DNA from: Candidatus Aerophobota bacterium
GTDB taxonomy: Bacteria > Aerophobota > Aerophobia > Aerophobales > B3-G15
Direction of reading: 5' to 3'
Assembly (NCBI GenBank): GCA_014859225.1
Contig: JACUUP010000002.1
Span: 1-36,324 of the forward strand
DNA: 36,324 nucleotides
How positions within the stretch are numbered: position 1 is the first letter of the stretch; every line of letters begins with the position of its first letter. The notes under the pieces were generated by a model. It was not told the origin of the DNA, did no database searches, and was given only the letters and a program-made list of their open reading frames with translations. A program made the translations under genes and the position numbers. Below, one piece after another: positions 1 through 7,943 of this stretch.

Positions 1-45
1 CGCCTGTCCTAACTCTAAAAGATTGCTTCAGGAAACTGGAACTAT

Positions 46-73
46 TTGCCTTTTATGCATAGCTTGTTATAAT
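46..73 (+). promoter_or_regulatory. Sigma-70-type promoter for the AOR-led gene run
   Basis: A -35 box TTGCCT (46-51) and a perfect -10 box TATAAT (68-73) are separated by 16 bases. Transcription would begin near base 80 and give a leader of about 25 bases. A strong ribosome binding site (AAGGAGG, 92-98) precedes the ATG at 104. No other clear promoter was seen before base 7783, so this one may drive all genes up to the ABC ATPase. The call rests on sequence match only. Confidence 0.7.
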
Positions 74-103
74 TTAAAATAGTTCATTAAGAAGGAGGAA
101 AAA

Positions 104-1930
104 ATGAAGATGTTGGGAGTTTTTGGAAAGTATGCTGACGTTGACCTTTCCACTGGGAAAATCAGTAACTATGAAATACCAGAGGACTGGCACACAAAAC
201 ATATGGGCGGGCGCGGAATTGCAGCAAGAATCCTTATAAAAGAACTTGTTCCAAAAATCGACCCTCTCTCCGAACACAACATCCTTGTCTTTGCCGCAGG
301 ACCTTTCCAGGGTCTTAACATGGCAGGGGGAGGTCGGTTTCTGGTAATGGGCAAATCTCCCAAGACCTGGACAATAAATGACTCTTTCTGTGGTGGTAGA
401 TTTGGACATATTCTTGGGAGGAGCGGCTTTGATGGGCTAATAGTTCGCGGAAAGGCTGAAGAGCCTGTTTACATCCTGATTGACGATGGAAAAGTCTTCA
501 TTCACTCAGCAAAGGACCTTTGGGGACTGAACCCGAAAGAAGTAGAAGAGTACCTTGGAAAAAGACAGGGTGAGCTTTCCGTGGCTTGCATTGGTAAAGC
601 CGGTGAAAATATGGTCATGGCAGCCTGCATCATGGTTGACCACACCCGTGCGGTTGGAAGACCAGGCTATGGAGCCGTTATGGGGTCCAAGAACCTTAAA
701 GCCATTGCTGTACGAGGAACCCAAAATAAGCAAATCGCCGATGAGGAAAAACTCAAATCACTTCGACCCTCGTTCGCAAAGGGCATTTTACAGGGTGTCT
801 GGGAAAAACGCCTGGCCGAGTATGGGACCGCCGAAGGTGTGGAAAACCTTCATCAATTAGGTATTTTACCCACCAAGAACTTCGCAACCGGTATGTTCAT
901 TGACTTTGAACAAATAACTGGGGAGAGATTGGTTAAATCCGGCCTTCTGGTGGACCGTGATACCTGTCCTGGTTGTCCGGTAAGGTGCAAGAGAGTGGTA
1001 AAAGGTAGTTTCAATGGGGAGAAATTTGAGCCCACCTGGGGAGGACCCGAATATGAGACCATTGGTGCTGTTGGCTCTTTCTGCTTGAATGGCGACCTTG
1101 CTGCTATTTGTCTTCTCAATCAGAAGTGCAACCAGTATGGGCTTGACACCATAAGCACCGGTGTCCTCATTGCTTACCTTATGGAGGCAACAGAAAAAGG
1201 CCTTTTGAGGGGTGAGGATGCCATCAGGTGGGGTGATGCCCGGACCATGGTCAAACTTGTTGACAGGATTGCTCATCGCCAGGGTATTGGTGAATGGGTA
1301 GCACGGGGTGCTGAGTATCTTGCTTCCAGAGTGGGTGATTCCTCCTTTATGATGGCTATAAAGGGACAGGAGATTCCCATGCATGAGCCGCGGGGTAAAC
1401 TTTCCTTAGCTGTATACTACGCTATGACCCCAAGAGGCGGACAGCACATGGAAGGAACGCATGATCCCAATCCTCCTAATCCAGAACTGAGGCTGGGAGA
1501 AAATGAGCGACTGAGTTGGAATGATAAGGCCAGGATTACAGGAACTTACCTTAATTTAAGGTCCTTTGCTAATTCTTTGGTTCTTTGCGCTTTCACAGCG
1601 AGTCTTGCCGGAGATAGCTACCAGTTTCCAGCCGTAAGAGAGATGGTTAAAGCGGTCACCGGTCTGACCATAGATGTTGAAGAGATGTTGAGAATAGGAG
1701 AGAGAAATTATGGACTTCTGCGCTTTTTTGCGGAAAAAGAAGGATATAGCAGAAGGGATGATGATCTGCCAAAGCGTTTCAAACAGCGACTACCGGAATC
1801 AGGCTTCTATATTGATGATGCTATTTTGCAAAAAACCATAGATGAGTACTACCGTATTTTCGGTTATGGAATCTACGGTCCTACTAATGAACGATTGAGA
1901 GAATTGGGCCTTGAGGATCTTATTTCCTGA
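104..1930 (+). CDS. aor: Aldehyde ferredoxin oxidoreductase (tungstopterin enzyme)
   Basis: This 608-residue protein has the usual AOR length. The family oxidises aldehydes to carboxylic acids, or runs in reverse, with ferredoxin as electron partner, using a tungsten bis-pterin cofactor and one [4Fe-4S] cluster in the cytoplasm. The cluster ligands are visible as CPGCPVRC (C288, C291, C295) plus a distant C495, matching the spacing known for Pyrococcus AOR. The N-terminal pterin-binding domain is recognisable from the glycine-rich GGRGIA (35-40) and GRFGHILGRSGFDG regions, and the PRGGQHMEGTHD segment lies near 443-454. The start is fixed by AAGGAGG. The subtype (AOR, FOR, GAPOR or another) cannot be told from sequence. 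Odd point: it leads a run of arginine and lysine biosynthesis genes, and no cofactor-synthesis genes are nearby. Confidence 0.93.
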   Translation: MKMLGVFGKYADVDLSTGKISNYEIPEDWHTKHMGGRGIAARILIKELVPKIDPLSEHNILVFAAGPFQGLNMAGGGRFLVMGKSPKTWTINDSFCGGRFGHILGRSGFDGLIVRGKAEEPVYILIDDGKVFIHSAKDLWGLNPKEVEEYLGKRQGELSVACIGKAGENMVMAACIMVDHTRAVGRPGYGAVMGSKNLKAIAVRGTQNKQIADEEKLKSLRPSFAKGILQGVWEKRLAEYGTAEGVENLHQLGILPTKNFATGMFIDFEQITGERLVKSGLLVDRDTCPGCPVRCKRVVKGSFNGEKFEPTWGGPEYETIGAVGSFCLNGDLAAICLLNQKCNQYGLDTISTGVLIAYLMEATEKGLLRGEDAIRWGDARTMVKLVDRIAHRQGIGEWVARGAEYLASRVGDSSFMMAIKGQEIPMHEPRGKLSLAVYYAMTPRGGQHMEGTHDPNPPNPELRLGENERLSWNDKARITGTYLNLRSFANSLVLCAFTASLAGDSYQFPAVREMVKAVTGLTIDVEEMLRIGERNYGLLRFFAEKEGYSRRDDDLPKRFKQRLPESGFYIDDAILQKTIDEYYRIFGYGIYGPTNERLRELGLEDLIS

Positions 1931-1964
1931 AGAAAACAGCTCTACACAGTGCGAGGAGAGGAAA

Positions 1965-2186
1965 ATGCCTGTATACAGGTTTAAATGCAAAAAATGTGAA
2001 GAGGAGTTTACCGCTCTGACCGCTATGGGCAGGGAAAATGAGATAAAGTGCAAAAAATGTGGAAGCTCTAACATAGAAAAACTACTCCCTCGCTTTTTTA
2101 TAGGTAAAACCGCTGAGGGGAAAATAACAGGTGGAGCATGCTCTACCTGCAGCGCCTCAAGCTGCACAAGCTGTGGAGGGAGTTAG
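1965..2186 (+). CDS. FmdB-family zinc ribbon protein
   Basis: This 73-residue protein begins MPVYRFKC and carries two CxxC knuckles (C8/C11 and C29/C32), as in the FmdB putative regulatory family. The C-terminal tail is rich in Cys, Ser and Gly (C59, C62, C67, C70), also common in the family. An ATG at 1965 preceded by GAGGAGAGG (1953-1961) is the natural start; a longer in-frame opening from 1911 overlaps AOR and lacks these features. It sits 34 bases after AOR and 5 bases before argH, so it is probably cotranscribed. Family members are small and poorly understood, and a true regulatory role is unproven. The family call is firm; the function is not. Confidence 0.85.
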   Translation: MPVYRFKCKKCEEEFTALTAMGRENEIKCKKCGSSNIEKLLPRFFIGKTAEGKITGGACSTCSASSCTSCGGS

Positions 2187-2191
2187 AATTT

Positions 2192-3592
2192 ATGAGCCTC
2201 TGGAGAGGAAGATTTAAAGAGGATATGCATCCTCTGGTTAAAAATTTTACCTTTTCTGCTGAGATAGACAAGGAGCTTTTCAACTACGATATTGAAGGAA
2301 GTATCGCTCATGCAAGAATGCTTGCAAAATGTGGAATTATAAAGGAGGTAGAGGTAGAGAAAATAATTAAATCCTTAAGGGAAATTGAAAAAGATATTCA
2401 GGATGGAAAAATTGATTTCTCTAAAAAGGAAGACATTCATATGGCTATAGAAGAGGAGCTCATAAGAAGAGAAAAGGACGCAGGAGAGAAAATTCACACA
2501 GCACGTTCCCGCAACGACCAGATAGCACTGGATGAAAAGCTCTACTTAAGAGAAAAGATAAAAACTCTGTGTAGCACAATTCATAGCTTTCAGTTAACGC
2601 TTTTAGATATTGCTGAAGCTAATAAAGATGTAACTTTGCCAGGATGCACCCATCTTCAGTATGCTCAACCTGTATCACTTGCTCATCATATCCTTGCTTA
2701 TTTCTGGATGTTTGAGAGAGACAAAGGGCGTCTTTTAGATTGCTACAAAAGAGTAAATGTTTGCCCTCTGGGAGCAGCAGCCTTAGCTGGAACCTCTCTT
2801 CCCATAGACAGAGAATATACGGCAAAACTCCTTGCTTTCCCTGCCATAACTGAAAATAGTATAGATACAGTAAGTGATAGGGACTATGTGGTGGAATTTC
2901 TTTCCTCCTGCAGTATAATAATGATACATCTTTCCCGCTTTTGCGAGGAGATTATTTTGTGGGCATCTCCTTTTTTTAATTTCCTGGAAATTGGAGAGGG
3001 CTTTTCCACTGGTTCAAGTTTGATGCCCCATAAAAAAAACCCCGATGTGCCAGAACTTATAAGGGGTAAAACAGGTAAAGTTTATGCCGCTTTAATATCC
3101 TTGCTCACCATAATGAAGGCTTTGCCTTTATCTTACAACAGGGATATGCAGGAGGACAAATTTCTGCTTTTCCAGGCGGCAGATGAGGTTAAACTTTCCC
3201 TGGAAATTTTCACACAGCTCATGAAAAACTTAAAGTTCAATACTCAAAAAATGAGGCAAAAGGCTGAGGAAGGTTTTTTTGCCGCAACGGACCTTGTAGA
3301 GTACCTGGTTACAAAAGGAGTTCCTTTCCGCACCGCTCACCGCATAGTAGGAAAGCTGGTTAGATGGTGCATAGAGAACAAAAAAGATTTTACGTGCTTA
3401 AGCTTGCAGGAGTACAAAAAATTTTCCCCCTGCTTTGAGGAGAATGTAAAACAAAGGTTGAGTCTGGAGGAATGTGTGAAAAATAAAAATTCAGCCGGAG
3501 GAACGGGCAAAAAGAGCCTTGAAATTCAGATAAAGCATGCCAGAGAGAAACTGGAGATACAACATGAGTCATTTTCACTACAGGCAAGATGA
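2192..3592 (+). CDS. argH: Argininosuccinate lyase
   Basis: ArgH splits argininosuccinate into arginine and fumarate, the last step of arginine synthesis. The 466-residue protein starts MSLWRGRF, the typical ArgH opening. It contains HTARSRNDQ near residues 107-115 and the fumarase/lyase signature GSSLMPHKKNP, which carries the mobile active-site serine loop. The start at 2192 follows GGAGGG (2176-2181); a longer in-frame start at 2138 would overlap the zinc ribbon gene and is unlikely. Its 3' end overlaps the next gene by 29 bases, suggesting coupled translation. No other arginine gene lies in the window. The call is secure. Confidence 0.96.
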   Translation: MSLWRGRFKEDMHPLVKNFTFSAEIDKELFNYDIEGSIAHARMLAKCGIIKEVEVEKIIKSLREIEKDIQDGKIDFSKKEDIHMAIEEELIRREKDAGEKIHTARSRNDQIALDEKLYLREKIKTLCSTIHSFQLTLLDIAEANKDVTLPGCTHLQYAQPVSLAHHILAYFWMFERDKGRLLDCYKRVNVCPLGAAALAGTSLPIDREYTAKLLAFPAITENSIDTVSDRDYVVEFLSSCSIIMIHLSRFCEEIILWASPFFNFLEIGEGFSTGSSLMPHKKNPDVPELIRGKTGKVYAALISLLTIMKALPLSYNRDMQEDKFLLFQAADEVKLSLEIFTQLMKNLKFNTQKMRQKAEEGFFAATDLVEYLVTKGVPFRTAHRIVGKLVRWCIENKKDFTCLSLQEYKKFSPCFEENVKQRLSLEECVKNKNSAGGTGKKSLEIQIKHAREKLEIQHESFSLQAR

Positions 3593-5663
3593 ACTTTTCT
3601 GTGAAAATATACCCATACAAAATATTGCAGATAAAGTGGGAACTCCTTTTTATATTTATAGCTACGCTGCGCTGGTTGATAACTTCCGAAGAGTGGAAAA
3701 AGCCTTTTCCCCCTTCAATCCCCTCATATGTTATTCCCTTAAAGCAAACCCTAACCTTACCCTGTGCAGAATTTTATCCTCCCTGAGAGCAGGAGCAGAT
3801 GTTGTATCAGGAGGGGAGCTATACACGGCTCTTTTAGCCGGATTTTTGCCCGAAAAAATAGTTTATGCTGGGGTGGGTAAAACTCAAAAGGAAATTGAGT
3901 TCGCTCTAAAAAACAATATTTTACTTTTTAATGTAGAATCAGAGCAGGAGTTAGTAGAAATTGCAAAAGCGGCGGAAAAACTAAAGAGAAAAGCCCCAAT
4001 TTCCATAAGGATAAATCCCGATATTGACCCCAAAACCCATCATTACATTACAACCGGTAAAAAAGGAAATAAATTTGGCGTCTCTTTTGAAACTGCCGAA
4101 AGATTATATCATAAAATAGCACAAACCAGAACTTTTGAGGCAAAAGGTATTCATATGCACATTGGCTCCCAAATTACCAGCACAGAGACTTACCTTAAAG
4201 CTTTAAATAAATTGAAGGATTTTATCCGGAAACTGCAAGATTGTAAGATGAAGCCTGGCTATCTTGACATGGGAGGTGGATTTGGTATTGCCTACGAAGA
4301 GGGAGAAAAGGAACTTTGCCTGGAGGAGCTTGCCCGGCAGATTTCTCTTATTTTCCCTGAGGATATGCATTTAATCTTAGAGCCAGGAAGATACATAGTG
4401 GGAAATGCAGCAGCTCTTATAACGAAAACACTTTACAGAAAAGAGGAAGGTGCAAATAAATTCCTGATAGTAGATGCCGCAATGAATGACCTTGTAAGAC
4501 CTGCTCTTTATGGGGCTTGTCACAGAATTATCCCCATCCAAAGACTCTCTTCAAAAGCTTGCGAGAAAGTCAGTATAGCTGGTCCTATCTGTGAATCGGC
4601 AGACTTTTTTCTCAAAAATGTTGATTTTCCCGGGGTTGTCAAAGGTGAACTTTTAGCCATCCTGGATACAGGTGCATACGGTTTTTCTATGAGTTCCAAT
4701 TACAATAGCAGAACAAGATGTGCCGAAGTTCTGGTAAAAGGGGATAAATGGTGGCTCATAAGAGAAAGAGAGGACTATCAGGATTTGCTTAGGGGTCAAA
4801 GGGTCCCACGGGAAAGCTTATGGGGAATGAACATATCCTCTACTTTATCTTGTAATGTTCAATTCTGGAAAATGGAAGGGACAGGTAACGACTTTATTGT
4901 CATTGACAATAGGGGAGAGCTTATAAAAGAAAGAGCAAAGATTGCCTCCTGTCTTTGTCAAAGAAAAAAGGGAATAGGAGCAGATGGATTGATTTTAATT
5001 GAAGAAGCGAAGGACGCTGATTTTACCATGCGTATATTTAACCCCGATGGCTCGGAAGCTGAGATGTGTGGAAACGGAGCAAGATGTGCAGTCCGTTTTG
5101 CTTACCTTAAAGGAATAGCTGGCAGAGAGTGTATTTTTCAAACTCTATCCGGAAAAATTTTAGCAAAATTATCGGATGATGTTAAAGTTAAAGTGAAAAT
5201 GACCAGCCCCCAGGACTTAAGAGAGGTTGACAAACTAAATATTGATGGAAAAATTTACAAAGGGTATTATGTAAACACAGGTGTGCCTCATTTCGTCCTT
5301 TTTCTGCCCAGCTCAGAAAGTATTCCCATAAGGGAAGTAGGAGCAAAAATAAGATTCCATGAGTTTTTCCATCCCCAGGGAACCAATGTAGATTTTGTCC
5401 AGATAGAAAAGGACAGATTGCTTGTTAGAACCTACGAAAGAGGAGTGGAGGATGAAACCTTGAGCTGCGGCACGGGAGCTGTAGCTTCAGCTCTAATAAG
5501 TGCCTTTGTTCACGGGCTTAGCTCCCCGGTTACGGTTTTAACAAAAGGCGGAGAGATTGTTGTATGGTTTAAATTAAGTGAGGATAAATTTAGCGAAGTT
5601 TTCCTGGAGGCAGAAGCGAATATAGTTTACAGGGGGAATTTAAATGGAGCAAAATATGTTTAA
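3564..5663 (+). CDS. lysA-dapF: Diaminopimelate decarboxylase-diaminopimelate epimerase fusion
   Basis: This single 699-residue reading frame joins two consecutive enzymes of lysine synthesis. Residues 1 to about 415 are LysA, the PLP-dependent meso-DAP decarboxylase: the PLP lysine is in CYSLKANPN (K60), with HMHIGSQ (197-203), the GGGFGIAY glycine loop, EPGRYIVGNA and the CESADFF active-site segment (C343). Residues from about 430 are DapF, which epimerises LL-DAP to meso-DAP: it opens MEGTGNDF (437) and keeps both catalytic cysteines, C502 in MCGNGARC and C635 in SCGTGA. The linker (about 415-432) is short. No stop codon or well-spaced internal ribosome site separates the halves, so one polypeptide is expected. 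Start at 3564 after GGAG (3553-3556). Both halves look active. Confidence 0.93.
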   Translation: MSHFHYRQDELFCENIPIQNIADKVGTPFYIYSYAALVDNFRRVEKAFSPFNPLICYSLKANPNLTLCRILSSLRAGADVVSGGELYTALLAGFLPEKIVYAGVGKTQKEIEFALKNNILLFNVESEQELVEIAKAAEKLKRKAPISIRINPDIDPKTHHYITTGKKGNKFGVSFETAERLYHKIAQTRTFEAKGIHMHIGSQITSTETYLKALNKLKDFIRKLQDCKMKPGYLDMGGGFGIAYEEGEKELCLEELARQISLIFPEDMHLILEPGRYIVGNAAALITKTLYRKEEGANKFLIVDAAMNDLVRPALYGACHRIIPIQRLSSKACEKVSIAGPICESADFFLKNVDFPGVVKGELLAILDTGAYGFSMSSNYNSRTRCAEVLVKGDKWWLIREREDYQDLLRGQRVPRESLWGMNISSTLSCNVQFWKMEGTGNDFIVIDNRGELIKERAKIASCLCQRKKGIGADGLILIEEAKDADFTMRIFNPDGSEAEMCGNGARCAVRFAYLKGIAGRECIFQTLSGKILAKLSDDVKVKVKMTSPQDLREVDKLNIDGKIYKGYYVNTGVPHFVLFLPSSESIPIREVGAKIRFHEFFHPQGTNVDFVQIEKDRLLVRTYERGVEDETLSCGTGAVASALISAFVHGLSSPVTVLTKGGEIVVWFKLSEDKFSEVFLEAEANIVYRGNLNGAKYV

Positions 5664-6525
5664 AGGATGTTTTGTAGCGATAGTGACCCCTTTTAGGGGG
5701 GGAGAAATAGATGAGGATAACTTGCGTGGACTTATCCAGTTTCAACTGGAAAAAGGTGTAGACGGTATAGTTCCCTGCGGAACAACAGGTGAGTCTCCTA
5801 CCTTATCTTACGAGGAACACAAAAGGATAATTCGAATAACTGTGGAAGAAGTTAAAAAAAATGTCCCTGTAATTGCTGGAGCTGGTTCCAATTCAACCAG
5901 AGAGGCAGAAGAACTCACAATTTATGCCAGGGAAGTGGGCGCTGATGCTGCACTTGTTATTACTCCCTACTACAACAAGCCCACTCAGAAAGGAATGATA
6001 AACCACTACGCAAAACTGGCGGAAATAGGCATACCTATCATTATCTACAATGTTCCCTCACGCACCGGTGTAAACATGCTTCCTTCTACCTTAGAAACCT
6101 TGAGCAAACTTAAAAATATAGCAGGAATCAAAGAGGCATCCGGGAATATGGACCAGGTCTCCAGTATCGTCTCTTCCTGTGGCCCTGAATTTTCTGTTTT
6201 ATCCGGGGATGACTCTTTAACCCTGCCTATCCTGTCTTTAGGGGGGGTAGGAGTGATCTCGGTTCTTGCCAACATTCTGCCCGGAGAAGTAACTCAGTTG
6301 GTTAAAGCCTGGTTGGAGGGAGAGCCCGAAAGGGCAAAGGAGCTTCACTACAAACTTTTTCCTCTGTTTAAGGCCATGTTCATTGAAACAAATCCTATTC
6401 CTGTAAAAACGGCGATGGCAAAACTTGAAATGATTTCAAAAGAATGGAGAATGCCTCTGGGGGAAATGGAAGAGGAAAATGAAAAAAGATTAGAAAAAAT
6501 TCTTTCTCAACGCGGACTTCTCTAA
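5644..6525 (+). CDS. dapA: 4-hydroxy-tetrahydrodipicolinate synthase
   Basis: DapA condenses pyruvate with aspartate semialdehyde, the committed step of the DAP/lysine route. The 293-residue protein shows the full family pattern: GTTGES (46-51) with T47/T48, ITPYYNKP, IYNVPSRTG (Y135, R140) and the Schiff-base lysine in GIKEASG (K163). It starts at an ATG after GGGGG (about 5633-5637) and overlaps the lysA-dapF end by 20 bases, a sign of translational coupling. With the fusion upstream, DapA, DapF and LysA are encoded together; dapB and the middle steps are not in the window. The call is secure within the DapA family; related aldolases (NanA and others) are less likely given the context. Confidence 0.95.
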   Translation: MEQNMFKGCFVAIVTPFRGGEIDEDNLRGLIQFQLEKGVDGIVPCGTTGESPTLSYEEHKRIIRITVEEVKKNVPVIAGAGSNSTREAEELTIYAREVGADAALVITPYYNKPTQKGMINHYAKLAEIGIPIIIYNVPSRTGVNMLPSTLETLSKLKNIAGIKEASGNMDQVSSIVSSCGPEFSVLSGDDSLTLPILSLGGVGVISVLANILPGEVTQLVKAWLEGEPERAKELHYKLFPLFKAMFIETNPIPVKTAMAKLEMISKEWRMPLGEMEEENEKRLEKILSQRGLL

Positions 6526-6553
6526 AGAAAACTGGTGGTGAAGATAATCCAAA

Positions 6554-7045
6554 ATGACTGAAATCTATATAGGCATTGGAACCAATAAAGGCAACCGGCT
6601 GCATAATATTCAGCTTACTCTGGAGAAACTAAAAAAATTCATTGTTATTGATAAAGTTTCCTCTTTATACCTGACACAACCCGTCCAGGTAAAAGGGGGA
6701 TGGTTTATAAATTGCGTAGTTAAGGGACACACAGAAAAAGAACCCGCTCAGCTCTTACAGAATCTTTTGGAAATAGAAAAGGATTTGGGGAGGGTTAGAG
6801 AAAAAAAAGATGATAAGAGAATAATTGACCTTGACCTTCTATTCTATGGAGAAAAAATTATCAAAGAGAAAAATCTTACTGTTCCTCATCCTCGAGCACA
6901 CCAGCGCCGATTTGTCCTCATCCCTCTAACAGAGATAAACCCAGAGTTCAAACATCCACTTCTTAAAAAAAACAGCCATATTTTGCTTGATGAGATAGAA
7001 GACGCTTCCGAGGTGCTAAAAGTTGAAAGCCCCTTCCTCAGTTAA
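6554..7045 (+). CDS. folK: 2-amino-4-hydroxy-6-hydroxymethyldihydropteridine pyrophosphokinase
   Basis: FolK (HPPK) transfers pyrophosphate from ATP to hydroxymethyldihydropterin in folate synthesis. The 163-residue protein has the family landmarks in order: IGIGTNKGNR (7-16), the EIEKDLGRVR segment, RIIDLDLLFYG with the metal-binding acidic pair, and LTVPHPRAHQRRFVLIPL. The ribosome site is weak (GGTGGTGAAG, about 5 to 15 bases upstream of the ATG at 6554). It lies 28 bases after dapA and overlaps the next gene by 23 bases. No other folate genes are seen here. The call is secure. Confidence 0.94.
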   Translation: MTEIYIGIGTNKGNRLHNIQLTLEKLKKFIVIDKVSSLYLTQPVQVKGGWFINCVVKGHTEKEPAQLLQNLLEIEKDLGRVREKKDDKRIIDLDLLFYGEKIIKEKNLTVPHPRAHQRRFVLIPLTEINPEFKHPLLKKNSHILLDEIEDASEVLKVESPFLS

Positions 7046-7772
7046 AATAGAGAACCTGGGCAAGGTATATTCAAGCTACAGAGGATTTTTAAAAAGAAAA
7101 AAAGTTTTAGCTCTTAAAAATGTAACTCTAAAGGTAAGAAAAGGTGAAATTTTTGGCATGCTGGGACTGAACGCAGCAGGGAAAACTACCTTGCTTAAAA
7201 TCCTGTTAGGGTTTATAAAGCCCACATGGGGAAGATTTGAAATAATGGGTAAAGATGGTAGTAACAGCCGAATAAAAAGGGAAATTGGGTATCTACCCGA
7301 GGAGCCAAACCTTTATGATTTTTTTACTGCAGAGGAATTTTTGCTCTTTTGTGGTAAAATTTTTAATTTAAGCAAGGCCGAAAGCCAGAAAAGGGCAAGC
7401 AGGCTTTTAGAAACTCTGCAGATTAACTCAGCGGCAAAAACAAGGATAAAAGAGTTTTCTAAGGGTATGAATCAACGCCTTGCTATTGCTTCCTCTTTAA
7501 TAAATGACCCTGAACTTCTCTTTCTGGATGAGCCTTTAAGTGGGCTTGATCCGGTGGGGCGAAAAATAGTAAAAGAGGTCCTTCTTAGTTTAAAAAAAGA
7601 GGGGAAAACAGTTTTTTTCTCTTCCCATATCTTAGCTGAAGTTGAACAAGTATGTGATAGAGTTGGCATTCTTCACAGGGGAGAGCTTTTATGCCTAAAA
7701 AATATTGAATCTATTGTTTGCCAGTGCTCATCCCTTGAAAAATTTTTCCTGCACAGGATAGGAGAGGACTGA
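7023..7772 (+). CDS. ABC transporter ATP-binding protein, ABC-2 exporter type
   Basis: This 249-residue single ABC ATPase has a Walker A LGLNAAGKTT (47-56), a signature SKGMNQ (146-151) of the ABC-2 exporter kind, Walker B LLFLDEP (D169, E170) and an H-loop FFSSHILAEVEQVCDRVG. It would power a membrane permease, typically for export of lipids, polysaccharides or drugs. The start is a TTG at 7023 preceded by GAGGTG (7010-7015); no better start exists. No permease gene is next to it, which is odd for this family: the following 171 bases are a leader for yicC. The Walker A has Ala where Gly is usual (GPNGAGKT), a mild change. The substrate is unknown. Confidence 0.88.
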   Translation: MKAPSSVKIENLGKVYSSYRGFLKRKKVLALKNVTLKVRKGEIFGMLGLNAAGKTTLLKILLGFIKPTWGRFEIMGKDGSNSRIKREIGYLPEEPNLYDFFTAEEFLLFCGKIFNLSKAESQKRASRLLETLQINSAAKTRIKEFSKGMNQRLAIASSLINDPELLFLDEPLSGLDPVGRKIVKEVLLSLKKEGKTVFFSSHILAEVEQVCDRVGILHRGELLCLKNIESIVCQCSSLEKFFLHRIGED

Positions 7773-7782
7773 AGTACTTTAG

Positions 7783-7810
7783 TTGACAGAGAGGCTTTTA
7801 ATAATATAAT
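7783..7810 (+). promoter_or_regulatory. Near-consensus promoter for yicC-gmk-rpoZ
   Basis: Both boxes are perfect matches to the sigma-70 consensus: TTGACA (7783-7788) and TATAAT (7805-7810), with a 16-base spacer. The leader to the yicC start is about 125 bases, long for this compact genome. I saw no recognisable riboswitch in it. A minus-strand open stretch (7945 down to 7819) has no start codon. Confidence 0.8.
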
Positions 7811-7943
7811 TTAAAGCGTTATATGGAGAAAACTTGCTTTTCAGGAAAGAGGCTAATCCATAGCACATTCTTACCTCTTACATCAATTCCAATGAATGTA
7901 TTTAATTTTCTGCCTGGGTAATAAACTTTAAAAGAGGAAAATA

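Noticed and set aside
866-1384. 172-codon minus-strand reading frame inside AOR
   Set aside because: It is a shadow of the well-supported AOR frame and shows no family motif.
1911-1964. Longer N-terminus for the FmdB-like protein
   Set aside because: The extension overlaps the AOR end and is not family-like; the ATG at 1965 has a ribosome site and opens MPVYRFKC.
4827-5663. Separate dapF gene starting at an internal ATG
   Set aside because: The G-rich tract lies only about 2 bases from the ATG, no stop separates it from lysA, and the frame is continuous.
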